59,927 bases of DNA from Candidatus Sulfopaludibacter sp. SbA3 (GCA_945903265.1 CAMDNQ010000020.1:1-59927), one strand, 5' to 3'. Shown: positions 42,664 through 51,564, counted from the stretch's first letter. Translations and numbers: made by a program. The notes: generated from the letters alone by a model not told the origin.

Positions 42664-43155
42664 CTATGTCAGTTCCGACGGCCGCCAGTGGCCCAGGAGC
42701 GTTCCTCGGGTCGACAGTTCGAGATCGCGCCACTGATCGATCGGGAGGCTGATCTGCGCGAGCGCGGCGGTCGGCAAGTCCTGCCATTCGCCGGTGAGCT
42801 GCTTGACCAGATCTTCGAGCCCGGGGTTGTGGCCGACGATCATGATGCTCTCAGCGTTCTCCCGCACCGTTTGCAGCAGCGACAGGATGTCGGCGGGGCT
42901 CGCTAAATAAAGGCGCCGGTCCAAGAGGATCTCGCCCGCATAGCCCGCCGCCTCGGCCACGGCCTCAGCTGTGAGCTGTGCCCGCACCGCGTCGGAGCTG
43001 ACGATCACATCGGGTACCAGTCCGTATTCCCGTACCAGCTCTCCGATCCGCGGCCCATCCCGGCGGCCGCGCTCATTCAGCGGTCGTTCATGGTCATCAA
43101 GGGCCGAGTCATTCCAGCTCGACTTCGCATGCCTGAGCACCAGGAGAGTCTTCAT
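42664..43155 (-). CDS. sixA: SixA-type histidine phosphatase
   Basis: A 163-residue single-domain phosphatase of the phosphoglycerate-mutase superfamily. It starts MKTLLVLRHAKSSWND, with the catalytic His of RHAKSSW, and has a second His in IMIVGHNPGLEDLVKQL. SixA dephosphorylates phosphohistidine of HPt or PTS proteins. The ATG at 43155 begins the family homology; a longer frame reaches into the tRNA. It lies 24 bases downstream of tRNA-Glu on the same strand and could share its transcript. Confidence 0.88.
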   Translation of the reverse strand: MKTLLVLRHAKSSWNDSALDDHERPLNERGRRDGPRIGELVREYGLVPDVIVSSDAVRAQLTAEAVAEAAGYAGEILLDRRLYLASPADILSLLQTVRENAESIMIVGHNPGLEDLVKQLTGEWQDLPTAALAQISLPIDQWRDLELSTRGTLLGHWRPSELT

Positions 43156-43179
43156 TCTAAGGATTCGACGACGGTGGGA

Positions 43180-43254
43180 TGGTACCGGTACGGGGATTCG
43201 AACCCCGGTTCCATGGTTGAGAACCATGTGTCCTAACCCCTAGACGATACCGGC
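43180..43254 (-). tRNA. tRNA-Glu (anticodon CTC)
   Basis: A 75-nt cloverleaf on the minus strand. The acceptor arms GCCGGTA/TACCGGT pair with one G-T end, followed by discriminator A and an encoded CCA. The anticodon stem CATGG/CCATG encloses TTCTCAA, giving CTC. The T arm CGGGG-TTCGAAT-CCCCG is perfect. It reads GAG glutamate codons. Confidence 0.95.
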
Positions 43255-43266
43255 GCGGGGGCCTGT

Positions 43267-43303
43267 CCCACCGAAGGTGGGGCATGGCCCGCCGAAGCGG
43301 GCC
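43267..43303 (-). terminator. Tandem hairpins after DUF1501 and before tRNA-Glu
   Basis: GGCCCGC-TTCG-GCGGGCC (43286-43303, 7-bp arms with a stable UUCG loop) is followed by CCCACC-TTC-GGTGGG (43267-43281). No U-tract follows, so it is either a processing or weak termination signal separating the DUF1800/DUF1501 unit from the tRNA. Confidence 0.5.
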
Positions 43304-43346
43304 AACTGTTTGATGTTAGCGGATGGATAGGGCCTGGTAAAGGCCG

Positions 43347-44510
43347 CTATTTCATGAGGTCGTAGGCGCCCCGTACCGCATCGGATCCGGGAAATACGCG
43401 CGCGAGCTGTGCCGGCGTCAGATCGAACGTGCCGGCGACTGCGGCTTTCAGCAGCGCCCGCGTGTCGAGCGTCGGCCTCAGGTCGCGGCCCTCGAACAGC
43501 GCGCCGTCCGCCAGTCCCGGCCAGTCGGCGTAGACGGCCGACCGCGCCACCTTCGGACCAATCACGAAGCCGGCTCCCGCTGTCCCGTGATCGGTGCCTC
43601 GCGTGCCGTTCGGACGCGCGGTCCTGCCGAACTCCGTCATCACCACGACCGTTGTGGCGGACCACGCGGTTCCCATCTCCGTCCGGAGCTCGATCAGGCC
43701 TTCCGCGAGCTGACCGAGCAGCCGGTCGAGCGCGCCCCCGGCCAGTCCCTGATTCGCGTGTGTGTCCCATCCACTGAATTCAACCGCGGCAATGTTGGGG
43801 CCTTCCGGTTGTTTGAGGATGCGTCCCGTGGCGCGCATGAGCGGCGCTATGCCGCCGCGACGAGCGCCCTGCCCCGCCATCGGCTCTTCGCCGACGAGCG
43901 CCTGCTGCTGCAGCGCCGCCTCGAAGCGGCCGTGCAGGACGGGATCGTGGCGATACAGCGTGGCAAGCCGCTCGAGATATTCGTCGTTCACGGCACCGAG
44001 CTCGGTGGGCGACCAGGTCTGCACGTCGAACGGCCCGCTCATCGACCGCGGCAGGCCCGAGGCAACCGCAACGCCCGAGCGCGTACCGGACATCACCTGC
44101 AGCAGCCGGTTCAGCCAGCCGTCCGACGATCCGAGCGGCTTGTCGATGCCGGTCTCGAGGATCGCCTGGCCGTCGAAGTGGCTGCGCGTCCGGAACGGAA
44201 TCGCCATCGCATGGACCGCGACGAGCTCGTTGCGCTGCCAGAGATCGCCGAGCGGCGCGAGCCCCGGCGCAAGGCCGAAGACATCGGTCAACTCGAACAG
44301 ATCGGATTCCTGGAACGCCAGCGGCCCGCGGAGCTCCGCATATCCGGTATCGCCGAACGGGACGACAGCCGCGAGGCCGTCGAAGCCGCCGCGGAGCAGC
44401 ACGAAGACGAGCCGCCCGGAGTGGCGCACCTGCGCGAAGCTGACGAGCGGCGCCGCAAACGTGGCGACGCCGCCCGCGCACATGTGTCGAAGAAACGCGC
44501 GGCGATCCAT
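43347..44510 (-). CDS. DUF1501 protein, Tat-exported
   Basis: About 387 residues with a twin-arginine signal (MDRRAFLRHMCAGGVATFAA). The DUF1501 domain shows LVFVLLRGGFDGLAAVVPFG, AVHAMAIPFRTRSHFDGQAI and VVVMTEFGRTARPNGTRGTD. The fold is related to alkaline-phosphatase/sulfatase proteins, but no activity is established. The ATG at 44510 has GGAG six bases upstream and starts exactly at the Tat motif; ATG 44522 overlaps the DUF1800 stop. The two genes almost always occur together in these phyla and may form an exported pair. Confidence 0.88.
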   Translation of the reverse strand: MDRRAFLRHMCAGGVATFAAPLVSFAQVRHSGRLVFVLLRGGFDGLAAVVPFGDTGYAELRGPLAFQESDLFELTDVFGLAPGLAPLGDLWQRNELVAVHAMAIPFRTRSHFDGQAILETGIDKPLGSSDGWLNRLLQVMSGTRSGVAVASGLPRSMSGPFDVQTWSPTELGAVNDEYLERLATLYRHDPVLHGRFEAALQQQALVGEEPMAGQGARRGGIAPLMRATGRILKQPEGPNIAAVEFSGWDTHANQGLAGGALDRLLGQLAEGLIELRTEMGTAWSATTVVVMTEFGRTARPNGTRGTDHGTAGAGFVIGPKVARSAVYADWPGLADGALFEGRDLRPTLDTRALLKAAVAGTFDLTPAQLARVFPGSDAVRGAYDLMK

Positions 44511-44512
44511 GG

Positions 44513-45772
44513 CTATCTCCATTGAAAGGACGGACCGGCAATCATCAGCGCCATCCGATCGCCAGGGTCCTGACCGGCCAGGCGCCGCACGAGCGTCCGC
44601 GCGAGCTCGGCGCGATTCAGGAGCGAGTCAGGATCCGCCCACTCCTGCATCGTGTCGCCGAAGCCCTTGGGCGCCTGCGGCGACCAGATCGGATGACGCA
44701 GCTGGCGAAGCGCGTTGATCAGGCGCGCATCAGGATCGGTCGCGCCGAATGTCCGGAGCACCGCCACGAGCCAGTCCTGCGGCGTCCGGAACTTGCGCGT
44801 CTCGCCGCTCCACGCCTCCGGCAGTTCAATCAGGGCGTTCGACACCTCCCGAAGGTCCCCCCCGGTCCGCCGGAACACGGCAGCAATGCGCTCGACGGCG
44901 CCGTCCGGTGGTTGATCGGCGACGAAATGCGTGACGAGCTTCGTGGCGACGAACGTGGCGGTGGCAGGATGCCGGCAGAAATCACGGATGGCGCGTTCGC
45001 CCTGCTCCACGCTGTCATCGCCATACGCCTTCCCGAGGACCGTCCGCGTGCCAGGCTCATGCCGCATGGGATCGAACATGAATCCAAGCCGGCCGCCGCC
45101 GGCGCCGCCAGCAAGCCCGCTGATGGTCCACCCGGTCAGAACCTTGGCAAGCTCCAGCACGTCCTGCTGCGTGTAGCCGCCGTCGACGCCGAGCGTGTGG
45201 AGCTCGAGCAGCTCCCGGGCGTAGTTTTCGTTGAGCCCGCGCTGGAGCCGCCGGCGCCCCCGCGCTGCCGCCCGCGAGCCCGGCCCGATCGACTGGAAGT
45301 TATCCAGGTAGGCGAGCATCGCGGGGTGCTTCGCCGACGCGAGCACCATGTCGTCAAATTGCCCGAAGACGTGCGGCCGGATGGCGTCGCGCTCGTAGCT
45401 GCCCGCCATCGGCGCGACGAGTACTTTGGCCGACGCGGACACGCACAAGTGGTTCGACCAGAAGGCCACCAGCCGCTCGACATACGGTCGATCGCTCGTG
45501 ACGCGCTGCGTGAGGGCAGCGCGCGCCTCGGTCGCGGCGATGTCCACGAGGCGGCGCCGCGCCTGCTGACGTGCCTGCCTGTTCCCCTGACCGGCGCTGC
45601 GGAACGACGCGATCGCCTCGGCAAGGGCCGACGCACTCACGGGCGGCTGCAGCACTGGCGGCGCGCCAGTGAGCTGCGCGCGAAGCCATCCACGCGGATC
45701 GCCGAGCGTGCGGGCCTCGCCTGGTCTCGCTCCCAGGCCGAACCGGTTCAACGCGTGGAGCGCGGGGTCCAT
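44513..45772 (-). CDS. DUF1800 protein
   Basis: A 419-residue mostly helical protein with HALNRFGLGARPGEARTLGD, LVAFWSNHLCVSASAKVLVA and NENYARELLELHTLGVDGGY. VLTGWTISGLAGGAGGG and the C-terminal RPLAGQDPGDRM-like end also fit. The central NENYARELLELHTLG signature is characteristic of DUF1800. Its function is unknown. It has no clear signal peptide although its partner DUF1501 is Tat-exported. TAGATT ends 6 nt before the ATG. It probably forms one transcript with DUF1501. Confidence 0.88.
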   Translation of the reverse strand: MDPALHALNRFGLGARPGEARTLGDPRGWLRAQLTGAPPVLQPPVSASALAEAIASFRSAGQGNRQARQQARRRLVDIAATEARAALTQRVTSDRPYVERLVAFWSNHLCVSASAKVLVAPMAGSYERDAIRPHVFGQFDDMVLASAKHPAMLAYLDNFQSIGPGSRAAARGRRRLQRGLNENYARELLELHTLGVDGGYTQQDVLELAKVLTGWTISGLAGGAGGGRLGFMFDPMRHEPGTRTVLGKAYGDDSVEQGERAIRDFCRHPATATFVATKLVTHFVADQPPDGAVERIAAVFRRTGGDLREVSNALIELPEAWSGETRKFRTPQDWLVAVLRTFGATDPDARLINALRQLRHPIWSPQAPKGFGDTMQEWADPDSLLNRAELARTLVRRLAGQDPGDRMALMIAGPSFQWR

Positions 45773-45778
45773 GTCAGC

Positions 45779-45784
45779 AATCTA
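45779..45784 (-). promoter_or_regulatory. -10-like box TAGATT, 6 nt before the DUF1800 start
   Basis: On the minus strand TAGATT is followed by GCTGAC and ATG (45772), with no Shine-Dalgarno. It faces a divergent TATAAT at 45827-45832. Confidence 0.5.
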
Positions 45785-45826
45785 AACCCTCGGCCCGGCA
45801 GGCCGTCGTGAAAAAACGGTGACAGG

Positions 45827-45832
45827 TATAAT
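45827..45832 (+). promoter_or_regulatory. Consensus -10 box TATAAT, 6 nt before an ATT
   Basis: TATAAT is followed by CACGAC and ATT at 45839, which opens the frame of the M23 peptidase. The spacing equals that seen before ATG starts elsewhere in the window. Confidence 0.6.
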
Positions 45833-45838
45833 CACGAC

Positions 45839-47230
45839 ATTCTCCTGCTGCTGAGATTCCTCTTCATCGCGCTCGTCCTCGCCCTCGTCGTCGGCGGAGC
45901 AGGATGGTTCTGGGCCGGACGACAGGCAGGGCCGGCCATCGAGATCCGGCAGCCCGATCGTTTCGTCGGTCAGGCCACTCCGCTCGATCTGGTCGTCGAG
46001 TCTCCAGGTGGCCAGTTTTCTCGCGTGGACGTCATCCTCGAACAAGGTGGCCAGTCGTATCCGGTCTTCAGTCTGAATCAGCCGGCGCAGGGTGACGTGC
46101 GCCAGGAGACAGCCGAACGGCTGTTCATCATGCGGCGCATCGGCAAGAGCGAAGTGCCGCAACTCCAGGCCGGCCCCGCGCGCATCGTCGTCCGCGCCGC
46201 GCGCCCGGTGCTCTTCGGCCTGCGGCAAGTGGAATCGGAAGCGGCGCGCGACGTCGAAGTGAGGCTCGAGCCGCCGCGCGTCAGCGTGATGTCGACCTTT
46301 CATTACGTCAACCATGGCGGCGCCGAATTCGTCGTCTATCGCGCCACGCCGTCGGATGTCGAATCCGGGGTCCGTGTCGGTGACGTGACGTATCCGGGAT
46401 TTCCAGCCAGCGGCGCCGGCATCACGGGCGACGAAGCGACGAGGGTCGCGTTCTTCGCGCTGCTCCACGACCAGGACCTTACGACGCCTGTCAGCCTTTT
46501 TGCGCGCGACGGGGCCGGCAACGAGGCGTCAACGCCCCTCGATCACCGCCCGTTCGCCAAGCCGTTCGCCCGGAGCCGCATCACGATCGACGATCGCTTT
46601 CTCCAGATGGTGGTCCCGGCCATCGCGTCGACGACGCCCGACATGAACCTGTCGACGACGCCCGACGATCTGCTGCCTTCGTTCCTGCGCATCAACAACG
46701 ACCTGCGACGAAGCAATAACGAGACGCTTGTGGAGCTGGCGAAGAAGACCGCGCCGGAGATGCTGTGGAAGGACGCGTTTCAGCCGCTCGTGAACGCGGC
46801 CGTTGAATCCCGGTTTGCTGACAACCGCACCTACGTCTACGAGGGCAAGGACGTCGATCAGCAGGTGCACCTCGGCTTCGATCTCGCGGTCACGCAGCGT
46901 ATCCCCGTGCTGGCGGCCAACAACGGGATCGTCGTCCATGCGGCCGATCTCGGCATCTACGGCAACTGCGTGGTGGTCGACCATGGCCTTGGCGTGCAGT
47001 CGCTGTATGCGCATCTGTCGTCGATGGACGTCAAGCCGGGAGACCGCGTCGAGAAGGGGCGCCAGCTCGGTCGCAGCGGTCTCACCGGCCTCGCGGCCGG
47101 CGACCACCTGCACTTCACGATGCTCCTCAACGGGCACGCGGTGAATCCGGTCGAATGGTGGGACCCGAAATGGATGCAGGACCGCGTCCTGCGCAAACTC
47201 GCTGAAGGACGTGCGCCTGCCCCGCCGTAG
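45839..47230 (+). CDS. Membrane-anchored M23 metallopeptidase, unusual start
   Basis: About 463 residues. An N-terminal membrane anchor (FLFIALVLALVVGGAGWFWA) and a beta-rich periplasmic region (about 30-330) precede a LytM/M23 domain. That domain has VHLGFDLAVTQRIPVLAANN (HxxxD metal site) and GDHLHFTMLLNGHAVNPVEW (HxH). It likely hydrolyses or senses peptidoglycan cross-links. No ATG, GTG or TTG precedes the anchor within the open frame, which begins after a stop at 45809-45811. The first candidate is ATT at 45839, 6 nt after TATAAT. Starting at GTG 46025 would remove the anchor. Confidence 0.75.
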   Translation: MLLLLRFLFIALVLALVVGGAGWFWAGRQAGPAIEIRQPDRFVGQATPLDLVVESPGGQFSRVDVILEQGGQSYPVFSLNQPAQGDVRQETAERLFIMRRIGKSEVPQLQAGPARIVVRAARPVLFGLRQVESEAARDVEVRLEPPRVSVMSTFHYVNHGGAEFVVYRATPSDVESGVRVGDVTYPGFPASGAGITGDEATRVAFFALLHDQDLTTPVSLFARDGAGNEASTPLDHRPFAKPFARSRITIDDRFLQMVVPAIASTTPDMNLSTTPDDLLPSFLRINNDLRRSNNETLVELAKKTAPEMLWKDAFQPLVNAAVESRFADNRTYVYEGKDVDQQVHLGFDLAVTQRIPVLAANNGIVVHAADLGIYGNCVVVDHGLGVQSLYAHLSSMDVKPGDRVEKGRQLGRSGLTGLAAGDHLHFTMLLNGHAVNPVEWWDPKWMQDRVLRKLAEGRAPAPP

Positions 47231-47275
47231 CCACGAGCGCGGGCGGGGTGAGATAATTCACGGTTGGAGATGAGC

Positions 47276-48058
47276 ATGACGCGACGTGTGTATACGGCGA
47301 TTCCCGTTTTCATCATTACGGTTCTGACAGCCCTTCTGGCAGCAGCGTGCGGCGGCGGAAACACCGAACAGGCGGCGGTGCCCGACGCACCCACCGTCAG
47401 TCCGGTCGACGCTGCGACGGCAGGCAATGTCACCGGCCGCGTCACATTTGCGGGGACCGCGCCGAAGCCGGCTGCCGTGCGCATGGAATCGGACCCGAAC
47501 TGCATGCCACCCGGCGGCGCGGCGACCGATGAAGCGGTGGTCCTCGGCCAGAACGGCGCGCTGCAGAACGCGTTCGTCTACGTGAAGGACGGCCTGGGCG
47601 ACCTCCGGTTCCCTATTCCGTCGAACACGCCCGTCCTGGATCAGAAGGGCTGCCTCTACACCCCGCACGTCATCGGCGTGCAGGTCGGCCAGTCGATCGA
47701 AATTCTCAACAGCGATCCGACGCTGCACAACGTCCACGCCGTGCCGACGTCGAACCAGGAGTTCAACACCGGCCAGCCGCTGCCTGGGATGAAGCATACG
47801 CACCGCTTCAGCACGCGCGAAGTCATGGTGCCGTTCAAATGCGACGTCCATCCCTGGATGCGCGCGTATGTCGGTGTGCTCGATCACCCGTATTTCGCCG
47901 TGACGGGGCCCGACGGCTCGTTCGACCTGAAGGGGCTGCCGCCCGGGACCTACACGATCGAGGCGTGGCACGAAACACTCGGCACGCAGACACAGACCGT
48001 GACAATCGCCGCGAAGGAATCCGGGACCGCCGCGTTCGAGTTCAAGCCGAAGTCATAA
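47276..48058 (+). CDS. Cupredoxin-like lipoprotein upstream of ctaA
   Basis: About 260 residues. Lipobox LLAAAC anchors the mature protein. A cupredoxin-like domain (about 45-205) carries candidate copper ligands in NSDPTLHNVHAVPTS and KCDVHPWMRAYVGVL (Cys, His, Met). A C-terminal CarboxypepD_reg domain (PDGSFDLKGLPPGTYTIEAW) follows. ATG 47276 is preferred with GGAG six bases upstream; in-frame TTG 47264 and ATG 47270 are alternatives. Position directly before ctaA and ctaB suggests a role in copper delivery or electron flow for a heme-copper oxidase. Confidence 0.8.
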   Translation: MTRRVYTAIPVFIITVLTALLAAACGGGNTEQAAVPDAPTVSPVDAATAGNVTGRVTFAGTAPKPAAVRMESDPNCMPPGGAATDEAVVLGQNGALQNAFVYVKDGLGDLRFPIPSNTPVLDQKGCLYTPHVIGVQVGQSIEILNSDPTLHNVHAVPTSNQEFNTGQPLPGMKHTHRFSTREVMVPFKCDVHPWMRAYVGVLDHPYFAVTGPDGSFDLKGLPPGTYTIEAWHETLGTQTQTVTIAAKESGTAAFEFKPKS

Positions 48059-48062
48059 GCCG

Positions 48063-48995
48063 ATGCTTCACCGCTTTGCCGCGCTCGTGGCGGCGTCCAC
48101 CGCCCTGCTGATTTTCGCGGGCGGCCTCGTGACCAGTACGGGTTCGGGACTGTCCGTTCCCGACTGGCCGACCACCTACGGGTGGAACATGTTCACGTTC
48201 CCGATCGACAAGTGGGTCGGCGGCATCTACTACGAGCACACGCATCGGCTGATCGCCAGCGTCGTCGGCTTCCTGATCGTCGTGCTGGCCGTCTGGCTGT
48301 GGCGGGTGGAGCCGCGCGCGTGGGTGCGTCGGCTCGGGTACGTCGCGCTCGCGGCAGTGATCACGCAGGGCATCCTGGGCGGCATCACGGTCCTGTGGTT
48401 CCTGCCGCCTCCGGTCTCCATCGCGCACGCGGGCCTCGCGCAACTCGTCTTCTGCCTCACTATCGCGATCGCGCTCGTCACGTCGCCCGGGTGGTCGCGC
48501 GGCGCTGCTGGTGACTCTGCCGCTGACGACCGGACGCTGCAGCTGGTCGCGGCCGTCACGACCGCTGTGATCTACGTACAGATCATCGCCGGCGCGACGA
48601 TGAGGCATACCGGTGCGGGACTGGCGATTCCGGACTTTCCGCTCGCGTTCGGACAGATCGTTCCGTCGGTCTGGAGCGGTCCGATCGCGATTCACTATGC
48701 GCATCGCGTGGGGGCGGTGATCGTCTCGCTGCTGGCCCTCGCGACCGCCGGTCATGTCCTGTATCACCATGTCCGCGAAGGCGGCCTGCGGCGCCCGGCG
48801 GTCCTGCTTGTGGCGCTTCTCATCGTGCAGGTGACCCTCGGCGCACTGACGGTGCTGAGCGGCAAGCACTACGTCATCAACTCGCTCCACGTTGTGACGG
48901 GGGCGCTCGTCCTCGGCACCTCCCTGGTACTGGCGCTGCGGGCGAACCGCGCGCGGTTTACAACGCAGGCCGAACGGATGCGGGTGGCCGCGTGA
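48063..48995 (+). CDS. ctaA: Heme A synthase (CtaA/COX15)
   Basis: A 310-residue, eight-helix membrane enzyme. Heme-ligand and signature motifs include VTSTGSGLSVPDWPTTYG, YYEHTHRLIASVVG, VSIAHAGLAQLVF, AGATMRHTGAGLAIPDFPLA, IAIHYAHRVGAV and VINSLHVVTGA. It oxidises the C8 methyl of heme O to make heme A for cytochrome oxidase. It begins 4 bases after the cupredoxin stop and overlaps ctaB by 4 bp (GTGA). Confidence 0.95.
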   Translation: MLHRFAALVAASTALLIFAGGLVTSTGSGLSVPDWPTTYGWNMFTFPIDKWVGGIYYEHTHRLIASVVGFLIVVLAVWLWRVEPRAWVRRLGYVALAAVITQGILGGITVLWFLPPPVSIAHAGLAQLVFCLTIAIALVTSPGWSRGAAGDSAADDRTLQLVAAVTTAVIYVQIIAGATMRHTGAGLAIPDFPLAFGQIVPSVWSGPIAIHYAHRVGAVIVSLLALATAGHVLYHHVREGGLRRPAVLLVALLIVQVTLGALTVLSGKHYVINSLHVVTGALVLGTSLVLALRANRARFTTQAERMRVAA

Positions 48996-49912
48996 AGCCG
49001 GCGGCGCACGTGGCAGAGGCGGGACGGCCATTCCCGGTCCCGGTCGAGCACGCCGGGCGGCTTGCGGATTTCGTCGCGCTCACGAAGCCGCGGCTGAATC
49101 TTCTCGTTCTCGTGACCGCGGTCGCCGGCCTGTACCTCGCCTCACCTGAAGGTGTGCCGACCTCGATCCTTCTCCACACGATCCTCGGCACCGCGCTCGT
49201 GGCCGGAGGCGCCGCGGCGTTCAACCAGGTCTGGGAGCGTGAGACCGACGCGCTGATGAAGCGCACCAGGACACGGCCAATTCCGAGCGGTCGGCTGGGG
49301 AGGACCGAAGGACTGGTGTTCGCCTCCCTGTTCTCGACGGCGGGGATCGTCGATCTGGCGATCGCGGTCAATCTTCTCTGCGCCGGTGTAGCGGCACTGA
49401 CGCTGCTGACCTACGTGGTGATCTACACGCCGCTGAAGCGCCGGACCTCGCTCGCGACGCTCATCGGCGCCGTCCCGGGCGCCCTGCCGCCGGTCATCGG
49501 ATGGACCGCGGCGACCGAAAGCCTCTCGCTCGCGCCACTCGTCCTGTTCGGCATCGTATTCCTCTGGCAGATGCCGCATTTCCTGGCGATTGCGTGGCTG
49601 TATCGCGACGAATACGCCGCTGCCGGCATCCCCCTCCTGCCGGTGCTGGAGCCGGATGGCCGGCGTACCGGCCGGCAGGCGCTGCTGTACGCGGCGGCGC
49701 TCTGGCCGGTGAGCCTCATGCCGACGCTGCTCGGTCTGGCGGGCGGGGCATACATTGCGCTCGCAACGGTCCTCGGGGGCGGACTGATTATTTTGTCGGC
49801 CCGGTTCGCGCGCGATCGCTCGACGACGGCCGCGAGGCGGCTCTTCCTGTTCTCGATCATCTATCTGCCGCTGCTCTGGGGTGCGCTCGTCGCGGATCGG
49901 CTCTGGATCTAG
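48992..49912 (+). CDS. ctaB: Protoheme IX farnesyltransferase (heme O synthase)
   Basis: A 306-residue UbiA-family prenyltransferase with about nine membrane helices. The first Asp-rich motif is AAFNQVWERETDALMKRTRT followed by RPIPSGR (N..D..DxxMxRT..RP), and the second region is PHFLAIAWLYRDEYAAAG. It adds a farnesyl chain to heme B, the step before CtaA. The start codon is GTG, overlapping the ctaA stop, so translation is coupled. Confidence 0.95.
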   Translation: MKPAAHVAEAGRPFPVPVEHAGRLADFVALTKPRLNLLVLVTAVAGLYLASPEGVPTSILLHTILGTALVAGGAAAFNQVWERETDALMKRTRTRPIPSGRLGRTEGLVFASLFSTAGIVDLAIAVNLLCAGVAALTLLTYVVIYTPLKRRTSLATLIGAVPGALPPVIGWTAATESLSLAPLVLFGIVFLWQMPHFLAIAWLYRDEYAAAGIPLLPVLEPDGRRTGRQALLYAAALWPVSLMPTLLGLAGGAYIALATVLGGGLIILSARFARDRSTTAARRLFLFSIIYLPLLWGALVADRLWI

Positions 49913-49919
49913 CGCCCTG

Positions 49920-50336
49920 ATGGAGATCGCGGACCTCCCTGCTGTGAACGCGGTGCTGAACGGCACCGCGGCGATCTTTCTTACCGCCGGCTACATCCTG
50001 ATCCGCCGCGGCCAGCAGGCGCTGCACAAGCGCTGCATGCTGGCGGCGCTCACCACGTCGGCGCTCTTCCTCGTCTCCTACGTCATCTACCATCTAAACG
50101 TGGGATCGCGGCCGTTTCCCGGGCAGGGGCCGATCCGGGCCGTGTACTTCTCGATCCTCATCACGCATGTGATCCTGGCGGCGACGATTGTGCCCCTCGC
50201 GCTCGTCACGGCCGCACGGGGCCTGTGGGCCCAGTACGATCGCCACGTCCGCATTGCGCGGTGGACGCTCCCGATCTGGCTGTACGTGTCTGTGACGGGC
50301 GTCGTGATCTATCTGATGCTCTATCAAATGTACTGA
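49920..50336 (+). CDS. DUF420 membrane protein (cytochrome oxidase assembly-linked)
   Basis: About 138 residues with four membrane helices: AVLNGTAAIFLTAGYILI, CMLAALTTSALFLVSYVIYH, YFSILITHVILAATIVPLAL and LPIWLYVSVTGVVIYLMLYQ. Conserved His residues (HKR, YHLN, THVIL) fit DUF420, whose genes commonly sit beside caa3/ba3 oxidase assembly genes (CtaM-like). The ATG at 49920 lies 8 bases after the ctaB stop; a longer frame from 49881 overlaps ctaB. Exact function is unknown. Confidence 0.85.
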   Translation: MEIADLPAVNAVLNGTAAIFLTAGYILIRRGQQALHKRCMLAALTTSALFLVSYVIYHLNVGSRPFPGQGPIRAVYFSILITHVILAATIVPLALVTAARGLWAQYDRHVRIARWTLPIWLYVSVTGVVIYLMLYQMY

Positions 50337-50340
50337 CGCC

Positions 50341-51564
50341 ATGCAGCCCGCGCCAGACCTGCTCGGCGTGATCGACGCAATTGGCGGCATCCCGGCGCCG
50401 GCGCCCATCCTGATTCACCCGCGGGTCTTTGCCGTGTACGGCGCGCTCGTCACCGCCGCGACGTTGACGACGCTCTACCTGTACCGGGGCCGTCCGTTCA
50501 TCGTCTACTGGATTGGCTCGTGGCTGTTGTTCGCCGGATCGCTGGCGCTGCTCGCGCGCGGATACGCCGATGCGCGGCTGGGCAGCGTGATGGTCGGCCT
50601 CGCGCAGCTGCTCTCGGTCTGGTCGGCGGGGCTGCTGATGCTTGCGGCCGGAAGCTTTCCGCTTGGCCGACTCAAGTGGACGATCCCCGTCCGCGTTGCG
50701 GCCGGCACCGCCGTCTGGTTTCTCGCGGCGCCATTTGTCCTGTCGCTCATGGTCGTCGTCGCGACGGGGCTGGTTGCCACCGCCATCCTGCTCGGATGGG
50801 GAGGGGCACGCTACCTGACGCTCGCGCCGCGCACCCGCTACGTGGGCGTCGCGGTGATCGGTACCGGGCTGGTGCTGTTGTGCGCGACAAGCGCTGCTGG
50901 AGCCGCGGTCAGCACCGGCGCGTTATGGGATCCGGGCGCGCTCAACCAGCTGCTCGCGATCAACGTCATCGTGAACATGTTCGTCGCCCTCGGCATGCAC
51001 GTCCTGGTCTTCGAGGACATGACCGACGAGCTGCGCCGGACCAACCGCGACCTGGCCAAAGCGCACCAGGAGGTGAAGCGTCTCGCCATTACCGACACGC
51101 TCACCCGCTGCCATAACCGCCGCTTCTTCGACGAGATTCAGCGGCGCGAAGTCCAGCGCCACCGCCGCTATTCAGCGCCCCTCTCCGTCGTGTTCGTGGA
51201 CGTCAATCACTTCAAGCAGCTGAACGACACCCTGGGACACGACATGGGCGACAAGGTGCTCAAGGCGATCGGCGCCCTGCTCCGCCGCCACGTGCGCGAA
51301 TCCGATTACGTCATCCGATGGGGTGGAGATGAGTTCCTCCTGCTCCTGACCTGCAGCGTCGCCGAGGCAGAAAGGAAGGCGACGGAGCTGAAGCGCGCGT
51401 TCGAGCAGGAGCGCGACGTCACCGCATTGCCGGCCGGCATCGGCCTGAGCATCGGCGTCGCGGCGGCCGATCCGGAGGCCGACGACCTGGCGGACGCCAT
51501 CCGTCTCGCGGATGAGCGGATGTACCGGGACAAGCAGGGAGAGCGGTCTGCTGCACTAGAATAG
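50341..51564 (+). CDS. Membrane diguanylate cyclase (GGDEF)
   Basis: A 407-residue protein with six to seven N-terminal membrane helices (about 25-220), a short coiled linker (RTNRDLAKAHQEVKRLAI) and a GGDEF domain. DTLTRCHNRRFFDE begins the domain. The active motif RWGGDEF (GGDEF at 328-332) is intact, and RESD (319-322), five residues earlier, is an intact product-inhibition I-site. It should make cyclic di-GMP. It starts 4 bases after the DUF420 stop, tying the signal to the heme A/oxidase-assembly operon. Confidence 0.92.
   Translation: MQPAPDLLGVIDAIGGIPAPAPILIHPRVFAVYGALVTAATLTTLYLYRGRPFIVYWIGSWLLFAGSLALLARGYADARLGSVMVGLAQLLSVWSAGLLMLAAGSFPLGRLKWTIPVRVAAGTAVWFLAAPFVLSLMVVVATGLVATAILLGWGGARYLTLAPRTRYVGVAVIGTGLVLLCATSAAGAAVSTGALWDPGALNQLLAINVIVNMFVALGMHVLVFEDMTDELRRTNRDLAKAHQEVKRLAITDTLTRCHNRRFFDEIQRREVQRHRRYSAPLSVVFVDVNHFKQLNDTLGHDMGDKVLKAIGALLRRHVRESDYVIRWGGDEFLLLLTCSVAEAERKATELKRAFEQERDVTALPAGIGLSIGVAAADPEADDLADAIRLADERMYRDKQGERSAALE

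Noticed and set aside
42297-42752. A 151-residue plus-strand frame in the 42-kb intergenic area
   Set aside because: It is antisense to two small minus-strand genes with good ribosome-binding sites, and its own sequence is low complexity without homology.
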